Virus record (IMG/VR): IMGVR_UViG_3300021178_000004
Location: 1 to 50,975 of that record
Strand: one strand, 5' to 3'
Source: a virus
Length of the DNA stretch: 50,975 nucleotides
Within the stretch, counting starts at the first letter, position 1; each line of letters begins with the position of its first letter. Of this stretch, positions 45,216-50,975 are shown one piece after another. The notes beneath the pieces are model-generated. The model did not search any database. It was not told the DNA's origin and was given only the letters and a program-made list of their open reading frames with translations. Both the position numbers and the translations under genes were made by a program.

Positions 45216-45863
45216 TCACTCCTCGGTCCACTCGATGGACACGTCCAGTAGGTTACCAGCGTAGGTAGAGGCGTTGAGGTTCATCGAGAGGCATTGGGCT
45301 GCGGTGCGGAGCATTACAGCCTTAGCCGGCCGGTTGCCGAAGTTGAACTCGGTAACCGCACCACCGACGGTGGTAGCGGCGACGGAGAGGGCAACCTGGG
45401 CTGTATCGATGACACCGACTGAGGTGCCAACGGTTGGATTGGCGGTCCAGGTGGCGGTCAGAGCCGTTCCGGCTACGTCGTTGGCGTCGTAGGCAAAGCC
45501 GGTGACGAATGATCCTGACCAAGGCGCTGAGGCGTTGATAGTTCCGCCGGTATTAGCGGCGGATCGCTTGATAATCTGCACGTCCATCCCAGCAGCGGCC
45601 GTGGCCCTGCCGGAGATTTTCATGCGGGTTACCTTGGTCAAGGTAGTCGCGGAGCCACAGATTTGTGCGATATCTGTGGCCGCAGCGGCAGCAACAAGGC
45701 CAGTGAAGGCGATCCCGTAGGTGCGCTGGATAGAGGCGTACGGGAGGGTCCAGGAGGTCTGGAAGGGAGAGTTGACTCCTGGAGACTGAGCGGCGACAGG
45801 CCCGCTCAGGAAGGTATTGATCGCCAGCGCAGAGGCGGTGAGGAGGTGGATGGATTTCTTCAT
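45216..45863 (-). CDS. Signal-peptide protein downstream of the cement gene
   Basis: A 215-aa protein with signal MKKSIHLLTASALAINTFLS then GPVAAQS. The mature part is Ala/Thr-rich beta: VTRMKISGRATAAAGMDVQI, IKRSAANTGGTINASAP, TATWTANPTVGTSVGVIDTA. Similar domains are found next to capsid genes in rhizobial phages and may be a capsid or tail decoration. Why it carries a signal peptide is unclear. Confidence 0.73.
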   Translation of the reverse strand: MKKSIHLLTASALAINTFLSGPVAAQSPGVNSPFQTSWTLPYASIQRTYGIAFTGLVAAAAATDIAQICGSATTLTKVTRMKISGRATAAAGMDVQIIKRSAANTGGTINASAPWSGSFVTGFAYDANDVAGTALTATWTANPTVGTSVGVIDTAQVALSVAATTVGGAVTEFNFGNRPAKAVMLRTAAQCLSMNLNASTYAGNLLDVSIEWTEE

Positions 45864-45872
45864 CTTGCCACC

Positions 45873-46415
45873 TCAGTTCGCCACGTTGATGCCGGCGGGG
45901 TAACCGCCGAGGGTGGCATTGCTAGTAGACTGATAGGCTTGATCGTGGCGGTCAAGGACGATAGCCGCGAAGACAGAGCCGGCGGTGCCTACGGCGCCAG
46001 CGATGATGTACTGCATTCGCAGGAACCGAGGAATGGCGATGCCAGCTGGCGGGCGAGGCATGTCCATGTCGAGGAGGCGGGCGCCAGTGACCAAGGTGGC
46101 GAGGGCGTAGACTGGCGATGCCCACCAAGTCGAGAAGGCAGCCGGAGCACCAGCGCCGTTGTCGGTTGCGCCCTGAAGGGCGACCGAGAGGGTCAAGGCG
46201 CCACCGGAAGTGAAGGTGGCGGTGACCTGGACCAGAAGCTTCAGGGCAGGATCGTCACCGATTCCCATATCCCGGGCACCCTGAAGGTTCGCGAGAACTG
46301 GGATACCAGCCATATGGAGGTCGATGACGTTCGAGGAGTTGTTCGAGGCGATAGCGGTGGGCAGATCGCCGGGAGGGGTAGAGGAGAAGCAGAGGAAGCC
46401 GTCGAGGATTGCCAT
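45873..46415 (-). CDS. Capsid cement protein, Bbp16-like
   Basis: A 180-aa protein right after the major capsid gene. AILDGFLCFSS, NVIDLHMAG, ARDMGIGDDPALKLLVQVTA, FTSGGALTLSVALQGATDNG and FLRMQYIIAGAVGTAGSVFA fit the jelly-roll cement protein of Bordetella phage BPP-1 (Bbp16), which locks capsid protein contacts. Position and motif order agree with that phage. Confidence 0.82.
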   Translation of the reverse strand: MAILDGFLCFSSTPPGDLPTAIASNNSSNVIDLHMAGIPVLANLQGARDMGIGDDPALKLLVQVTATFTSGGALTLSVALQGATDNGAGAPAAFSTWWASPVYALATLVTGARLLDMDMPRPPAGIAIPRFLRMQYIIAGAVGTAGSVFAAIVLDRHDQAYQSTSNATLGGYPAGINVAN

Positions 46416-46417
46416 GG

Positions 46418-47461
46418 CTACACCACCTGAGCTTCATTGTTCAAAATGGCGTCTACCGTGCGTACGGGGATGCCTCTGAACGTGGTTACGGGTTTGCCGT
46501 CAAACTCCTCGATGCGAAGCAACACATTAGTCTTATTCATTGCCTGGAGATCGAGGTAGGTGCGGATCACGCGGTTGGCGTAGATCACCGTCCGGCCCAT
46601 GTTGGCCCGGATTTGCGGGGTATCGGAGGTCTGGATGGTGGTCGCGGACACGGGAGCGGTCGGCAGGCGGTACAGAGCGCGGACCAAGAGGTTGATCAGG
46701 TTCGCGGCCGAGACGCCGGTGAGTTGGGTCACGTCGATGTTGCAGATGCGAGCGACGTAGCGCCAGTCACGGAGGACCAGCCCGATCTCCCATTTGAAGT
46801 GCTCGCGGTAGGCTTGGAAGGTGTTGCCTACGGAGTCCTGGACCGGCCACTCGCCCATGTCTCGTTGCTGGAGGCCAGTGATCTTGCCCTTCGGGAAGGT
46901 GGCATGGAGGGTATCGTCGCCCCAGACCCCGAGCCAGATTGAGGTGTTGGTTGAAGCTGCGCCGCCGCCATCGAGGACGTTATTGGCGGTGTTGGAGTTG
47001 GCGGTGGTTTTGGTGGAGTAGTGAGGGGCGAGCCCGGTGAAGCGTTCCGGGTTCACGAATTGGTTGCCGTAGATGACGGTAGAGGCAACCTGTTGGGACA
47101 TGCCTTCGAGGAAGGCGCGGCTTTCAGATAGCCTGAACTCAGCGGTGTTGCCGTTGAGGTCGGCGATGTCTTTGTCGATGACGGAGTAGGTCTCGAGGTT
47201 CCCGCAGGTATCGACGAGTTGGGCGGTTGTGGACTTGGCGTTCGGAACGCCGGTGTTCAGCAAGCGCCAAGTGGCCTGTGGAAGGCCGGTGCGGACGGTC
47301 GTTTTGTGACCAGTGGGGAGGTTGCCTTCTACGACCAACATATCGTCGAGGATTTCGTTGGTCTGGGAAAGCATCTCGATAATGACCGCGACTTTGTAGC
47401 CATCGTCGAGCCTCTTGGCCCAATCCGCGTAGGTTAGCGCAGATGCTCCAAGGGTAGCCAT
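46418..47461 (-). CDS. Major capsid protein
   Basis: A 347-aa HK97-fold capsid protein of the BPP-1/Bbp17 type. N-terminus LTYADWAKRLDDGYKVAVII followed by EMLSQTNEILDDMLVVEGNL; middle ESRAFLEGMSQQVASTVIYG; late VIYANRVIRTYLDLQAMNK and GIPVRTVDAIL. These are the helix and loop signatures of this capsid group. It sits between scaffold and cement genes, three bases from the latter. Confidence 0.92.
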   Translation of the reverse strand: MATLGASALTYADWAKRLDDGYKVAVIIEMLSQTNEILDDMLVVEGNLPTGHKTTVRTGLPQATWRLLNTGVPNAKSTTAQLVDTCGNLETYSVIDKDIADLNGNTAEFRLSESRAFLEGMSQQVASTVIYGNQFVNPERFTGLAPHYSTKTTANSNTANNVLDGGGAASTNTSIWLGVWGDDTLHATFPKGKITGLQQRDMGEWPVQDSVGNTFQAYREHFKWEIGLVLRDWRYVARICNIDVTQLTGVSAANLINLLVRALYRLPTAPVSATTIQTSDTPQIRANMGRTVIYANRVIRTYLDLQAMNKTNVLLRIEEFDGKPVTTFRGIPVRTVDAILNNEAQVV

Positions 47462-47537
47462 TTATGTAATCCTTGTTTCGGGGCTCCTGGTGGCTTGACC
47501 CATCTGCGCTTTGCGGTTCATCCCCTCTGGGGCTGGG

Positions 47538-48275
47538 CTAGACTGAATCACGAGAAGGAAGGTGTGGATACAACGCCTGCGCCGCTGAGAGCGGCTGAGC
47601 AGTGCGGGTTTGACCGAAGGGCGAGGCTCGGTTCCCTGCTATATGGGAGCGGGACTCAACGAGCAACTGCGATAGCAGGTCGAAGGCCCGGACAAAGGCC
47701 GGGTGATCGCCGACGCCGGTGAGGTCCATCGCTTCGCGGAATTGGTCCGCAAGGATAGGGCCAAGGTGGGTGTTGAGCATCTGCGTGACGTTGGTTTTGA
47801 TCTCGGGCAGCCGATGGCCCATCTCGCGATCGCTGGAGACAGCGTCACGCCAGCCCTTCCGCATGTCTTGGTAGGCGTTGAAGGGGGCCTCGAAGGCGGC
47901 CTTGGTCTCGGCGGTGTATAGGTCGATTAGCTTCTGGGCGCCGTCTTGGGAGAGGTTGAGTTCTTTGAAGAGCCCGCCGGCTCGCTTGGCGACTTCAGGG
48001 TCGAGGGTGAAGCCGTCGGGGACTTTGAACTCTGCATAGGCTTCGGGAGCCTTAGCAGCTTCCTTAGCAGGTTCCTTGTCCTTCTCCCCAACCTCTTTGT
48101 TGAGAAGGGACTTGCCATCGTCCTCAGCCTTCGGCTCGGCCTTAACCTCAGGCTTCGGCTGCTCCTGGCTCTGAGTAGGGGTCGAATCCGACCTCGTCCT
48201 CACCGGCTCCGCTATCTCGCCCGTCGCCGTCCGCGTCACCCCTGCTGTGTCCACCGTCACTGTTTCGTCGGCCAT
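47538..48275 (-). CDS. Capsid scaffolding protein
   Basis: A 245-aa acidic, Glu/Lys/Pro/Ala-rich protein (EEQ/KPEVKAEPKAEDDG region 40-75), then helical segments (EVAKRAGGLFKELNLSQDGA) and a C-terminal helix-rich domain with HPAFVRAFDLLSQLLVESRS, upstream of the capsid gene. This is the standard form of podovirus scaffolds. The first 128 bases overlap the Bbp19-like gene in another frame. A 76-base gap separates it from the capsid gene. Confidence 0.85.
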   Translation of the reverse strand: MADETVTVDTAGVTRTATGEIAEPVRTRSDSTPTQSQEQPKPEVKAEPKAEDDGKSLLNKEVGEKDKEPAKEAAKAPEAYAEFKVPDGFTLDPEVAKRAGGLFKELNLSQDGAQKLIDLYTAETKAAFEAPFNAYQDMRKGWRDAVSSDREMGHRLPEIKTNVTQMLNTHLGPILADQFREAMDLTGVGDHPAFVRAFDLLSQLLVESRSHIAGNRASPFGQTRTAQPLSAAQALYPHLPSRDSV

Positions 48276-48567
48276 CTTCGGCGTTCCTTTCTTGGAGCAT
48301 CAGGGTGAATTGGTGGGGGCAGAAGGCGAGGAGGTCGGCGAGGAGTTGGAGGCCGATATTGCGCTCGCCTTCAGAGAAAGCCATTCGCAAAGGCTCAGTG
48401 CTAAACGAGGAATGGAATATGTGGGAAGTAGAGAGTCGGTCATAGACATAAGCTCGGCCCATAGGCTGGGACATAATGCCTTTGACGATGTCGGCCCGAA
48501 CAAGTTCGGATTGTCGAGCCTCTTTCTCGGCCGCTCTGACTTGTTTGCGATCGGAGGCATCGTACAA
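48148..48567 (-). CDS. Bbp19-like protein
   Basis: A 139-aa protein. DIVKGIMSQPMGRAYVYDRL, SHIFHSSFS, FSEGERNIGLQLLADLLAFC and PHQFTLMLQERNAED match the small Bbp19-type protein located between portal and scaffold in BPP-1-like phages; function unknown, possibly head assembly. The acidic Gly/Asp-rich tail (48148-48275) is overprinted by the scaffold start. Confidence 0.8.
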   Translation of the reverse strand: MYDASDRKQVRAAEKEARQSELVRADIVKGIMSQPMGRAYVYDRLSTSHIFHSSFSTEPLRMAFSEGERNIGLQLLADLLAFCPHQFTLMLQERNAEDGRRNSDGGHSRGDADGDGRDSGAGEDEVGFDPYSEPGAAEA

Positions 48568-48568
48568 G

Positions 48569-50320
48569 CTACGCTCCCTGCGTCATCGCCTGAAGGGCAT
48601 TGCGGCCACCGCCCACGTCGGTTTGACTAAGGGTCTGTGCGCCCTGCGCCAGCTTCTCCGCACGCTCGGCGTCGGCCTCGGCTTGCTGCTGCTGTTGGCG
48701 TTGCTGGCGAATGAGGGCAAGCTGCTGCGGAGACCGGATCATTCGAGGATCATTGTTCATCAACGAGGAATACTTATCAAGTGTGAAGTCGATGTCGATG
48801 TTGTCCATAACCGCCGGGTCAACGCCAGCGAGGCCACCAGCGATCTGGAGAAGGCGTTCGATGCCAGAGGTAGCCGCAGCAGCCTGAGCGGTCGAGAGCA
48901 TCGAGATGAACTCGATTTGGATATCGTGGCCGGCGATCTCCGGAGGTGGAGGAGGAAGGATGCCGGCTCGGGCCATGATGGGGAAGACTCGCTCAATAAC
49001 CATCTTCAGGCCCTCGTTCTCGACCCGCTCGAGGACCGGACCGAGGAGGACCATGGATTCGGCCTTGCGCATGTCCCATTCGACAGCGGTGACGTTGGAG
49101 CGGGTCTCGAATTGGGAGGCGGTCATGAAGAGGTCGTTGAAGAAGACCTGTTTGATCCGGGCTCTGATTTCCATTAGGTCTTGGGAGATGGCGTTGATGT
49201 CAGGTCGCCAGTTGCCATAGGCAGGGGCGAAGCCGGAGTTGCCAGCGGCCATCATGCCGGAGACATAGGTCACGCCGCCAGGGAGGAGCGAGGCGGGTTG
49301 GTTCTTCAGCTGGATATCCGCGACCATTGGAGGGTTGACTGTTTTGTCAATGGCCTGGGCCTTTCGTCGGACCTCCAGCTGGAGTTGCTTAACGTCAGGT
49401 AGAGCATCCATACCAGGGCTACGACCGTAAGCGTCGTTAGACACCAAATCCCAACGTACCGCAATGGCGCATTGCTCGGCATAGCCTCGTTTACGGAGGA
49501 ATCCGGTTGGAGCGGTGGAGCCGCCTTGAGGGGAAGCGGTGCCACCCCACTCCCAATAGACCTCGCGGAACTTGAAGTGCTTGGGGACGCCGAAGTAGTC
49601 GGGGCCGTTGTTTGGTTCAATGCCATGAGCGATGACGATCTCTCGGGACCAGCCTGAGCCTTCGGCGGACTGTGACTTACCCTTTTCATACAATGCTCGG
49701 ACGGTCTGCGAGACGTTGTCGAGACCGAACTCGTCCACGATGGCCTTGACGGTCATGGTGAACTCGCGATAGAAGATTGTTGGGCGGTAGGCTGCATCGA
49801 TGTCGAGGTAGTATTCACCGTAGCAGGGGTTGACGCAGCGGATAACGTTGTCGAAGTCCTCATAGATGATCAATATCGCAGTGCCAAAGATGACGAGGTC
49901 GAAGTAGAGGACGGCCATGGAGTCGTAGAAGTTGGACTCCTGGAAGACGAGCATCATCAGACGTTCGCATTCGGCGAGCCAGAGGCTAATTGGATTGGTC
50001 TGAGTGGAATCGATGCGCCCAATCTTTAACCGAAACCACGGCCGTGTAGGGGAAGAGATACCACTCATCATCCCAGAAGCCAGATTGCGTGCTGCGAGTG
50101 TACCCGTAGAGTCCAAGATATGCTGATTTATCGGCGAGCCTCGCGACATTTGATTGGGGGTAATCAGCCATTTGTATCTCCGAGGTAGGAGGTAGTCAGC
50201 GAGCTCTCGGCCGTGGACCCACCACGAATACCTATTCAGTCGCAGGCCCATCAGCCGCGATTGCGAGAACCGCAGCAGGTCCTTAGTTTGTTCGGAGGCG
50301 TAGGCGACTAGGGCGGTCAC
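48569..50320 (-). CDS. Portal protein (head-to-tail connector)
   Basis: A 583-aa protein of the podovirus head-tail connector family (PF12236 type). SWWVHGRELADYLLPRRYKW, LDSTGTLAARNLASGMMSGI followed by SSPTRPWFRL are the family hallmarks. The C-terminus is a Gln/Ala coiled coil (ALIRQQRQQQQQAEADAERA) forming the barrel. It makes the dodecameric ring at the packaging vertex where TerL docks. Followed one base later by the Bbp19-like gene. Confidence 0.95.
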   Translation of the reverse strand: MTALVAYASEQTKDLLRFSQSRLMGLRLNRYSWWVHGRELADYLLPRRYKWLITPNQMSRGSPINQHILDSTGTLAARNLASGMMSGISSPTRPWFRLKIGRIDSTQTNPISLWLAECERLMMLVFQESNFYDSMAVLYFDLVIFGTAILIIYEDFDNVIRCVNPCYGEYYLDIDAAYRPTIFYREFTMTVKAIVDEFGLDNVSQTVRALYEKGKSQSAEGSGWSREIVIAHGIEPNNGPDYFGVPKHFKFREVYWEWGGTASPQGGSTAPTGFLRKRGYAEQCAIAVRWDLVSNDAYGRSPGMDALPDVKQLQLEVRRKAQAIDKTVNPPMVADIQLKNQPASLLPGGVTYVSGMMAAGNSGFAPAYGNWRPDINAISQDLMEIRARIKQVFFNDLFMTASQFETRSNVTAVEWDMRKAESMVLLGPVLERVENEGLKMVIERVFPIMARAGILPPPPPEIAGHDIQIEFISMLSTAQAAAATSGIERLLQIAGGLAGVDPAVMDNIDIDFTLDKYSSLMNNDPRMIRSPQQLALIRQQRQQQQQAEADAERAEKLAQGAQTLSQTDVGGGRNALQAMTQGA

Positions 50321-50329
50321 TACTTCCTC

Positions 50330-50518
50330 TTAGTCCACTGCCTCTAGAATTGCTACAACCAAAGCTCTGATGTCTAGATGACCATCAATTACCATATCAG
50401 ATTCTCTAAAGAATAACCCTGTATCGGATTCGTGCTCAGCTTCTAGCCACTTGATTGCAGCTTCCACGCCAGCTTCCACCTTCTTATCAAGAAGCCTCGT
50501 TAGCATTGCATCTGTCAT
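50330..50518 (-). CDS. 62-aa hypothetical protein
   Basis: Helical acidic protein MTDAMLTRLLDKKVEAGVEA onward, nine bases before the portal start and one base after the preceding stop. No domain is recognised. Confidence 0.65.
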   Translation of the reverse strand: MTDAMLTRLLDKKVEAGVEAAIKWLEAEHESDTGLFFRESDMVIDGHLDIRALVVAILEAVD

Positions 50519-50519
50519 G

Positions 50520-50726
50520 CTACTTACCCTTCAGTGGGTTCAGTTCCTTGCGCTTCAAGGCCCTAGCCGGAAGCCTCGGGCGACTCGGCCCTTCGGGCAT
50601 CGAGCGAGCGGGGTCTTGGGATTGGATCGCAGCGGCCATCAGGAGATTGCCGGTGCCAGGACCTTGGGAGATCGGCGACTGGCCATAGGCCCCGAAGTTG
50701 GCTCCGGTCATAGGGACTTGGGGCAT
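50520..50726 (-). CDS. 68-aa small virion-operon protein
   Basis: Begins MPQVPMTGANFGAYGQSPIS; Gly/Pro/Ser-rich then basic (RPRLPARALKRKELNPLKGK). Its ATG shares a base with the TAA of the upstream gene (TAATG). The start MPQVP is shared with the gp15-like protein at 32946. Role unknown. Confidence 0.65.
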   Translation of the reverse strand: MPQVPMTGANFGAYGQSPISQGPGTGNLLMAAAIQSQDPARSMPEGPSRPRLPARALKRKELNPLKGK

Positions 50727-50884
50727 TAAGAAATATCCTTCTTAAATAATGCAATCTCTTCTTCAAGAAATCCAGGATGGGCATCGGCCAGGACTTTATC
50801 TACTAGTAGACGATGCCCATCAACATATACTTCGTAAGCTTGGTGCTCAATTCCTCGAGTATCTTTAGCCGTTATTGTGTTCAT
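50726..50884 (-). CDS. 52-aa gene spanning the circle junction
   Basis: Starts at ATG 50884 inside the right terminal repeat and ends with TAA at 50726. Product MNTITAKDTRGIEHQAYEVY, VDGHRLLVDKVLADAHPGFL and an acidic tail. In the circle it directly follows the zinc-ribbon gene (ATGA overlap) and is coupled to the 68-aa gene, so the late operon is continuous across the junction. Confidence 0.75.
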   Translation of the reverse strand: MNTITAKDTRGIEHQAYEVYVDGHRLLVDKVLADAHPGFLEEEIALFKKDIS

Positions 50885-50975
50885 GTTGTCCTCGGTGGTG
50901 GATCGCCCATTAGCTGGGCGGTTAGGCCGCGTTGGGCGAGGGCGGCCTGACGGCGCTGGCGATCAGCTAGGGCGG
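50849..50975. repeat. Right copy of 127-bp terminal direct repeat
   Basis: Identical to bases 1-127. Joining the two copies gives an uninterrupted gene chain, which confirms that the overlap is the true continuation of the molecule. Confidence 0.93.

Noticed and set aside
1-50975. tRNA genes
   Set aside because: I saw no T-loop (GGTTCGAATCC-type) with matching acceptor and anticodon arms; a covariance search was not possible.
1-50975. Diversity-generating retroelement, as in BPP-1
   Set aside because: Although the capsid genes are BPP-1-like, no reverse transcriptase frame or template/variable repeat pair was seen.
1-50975. CRISPR array, insertion sequence or integrase
   Set aside because: No regular repeats with spacers, transposase or recombinase motifs were found on either strand.

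Overview
The window is a complete or nearly complete genome of a tailed phage (Caudoviricetes) with podovirus-type tail genes. The first and last 127 bases are identical, so the contig closes into a circle of about 50,848 bp; the minus-strand gene at 50726..50884 runs across the junction. The terminase, portal, scaffold, capsid and cement genes follow the order of Bordetella phage BPP-1 (Bbp16 to Bbp19 type). The tail and ejection genes are T7-like: gatekeeper, nozzle, a gp13-like acetyltransferase fold and three internal virion proteins. No single-subunit RNA polymerase, integrase, reverse transcriptase or clear repressor is visible, so a lytic phage that uses host RNA polymerase is the simplest reading. 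Small-protein families, a Bradyrhizobium-style outer-membrane barrel and codon use point to a rhizobial (Hyphomicrobiales) host; this is inference.

Layout. Two divergent arms start from about 3.73-4.07 kb. The plus arm (4.07-22.9 kb) is the early and replication arm. It begins with a gene-poor stretch carrying a terminator, a large inverted repeat with an AT-rich core (possible origin) and a strong sigma70-type promoter. Small genes follow, mostly joined by ATGA or GTGA overlaps and broken up by hairpins and two further promoters. Then come a UvrD-like helicase, a Cas4/RecB-like Fe-S exonuclease, a Sak4-like RecA ATPase, a probable cyclic-nucleotide sponge of the Acb2/Tad1 hairpin family, an SSB-like protein, a uracil-DNA glycosylase/3'-5' exonuclease, a family A polymerase and a DUF3987-like P-loop helicase.

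The minus arm reads from 3.73 kb down through the circle junction and on to 22.87 kb. In transcription order it holds TerS, TerL, small proteins, portal, Bbp19-like protein, scaffold, major capsid, cement, several virion proteins with Sec signal peptides, a glycosyltransferase-like protein, a beta-helix spike, gatekeeper, nozzle, ejection proteins (one of 1,869 aa with a metallopeptidase motif), endolysin, holin, a self-contained outer-membrane-protein cassette and two membrane proteins. The arms meet tail to tail at 22866..22879.

The main points of interest are: a polymerase whose exonuclease active site is split over two overlapping ORFs; the Acb2/Tad1-like gene inside the recombination module; the outer-membrane-protein cassette with its own promoter and terminator; signal peptides on virion-operon proteins; beta-repeat insertions in both tail-tube proteins; and structured leaders and an origin-like inverted repeat.
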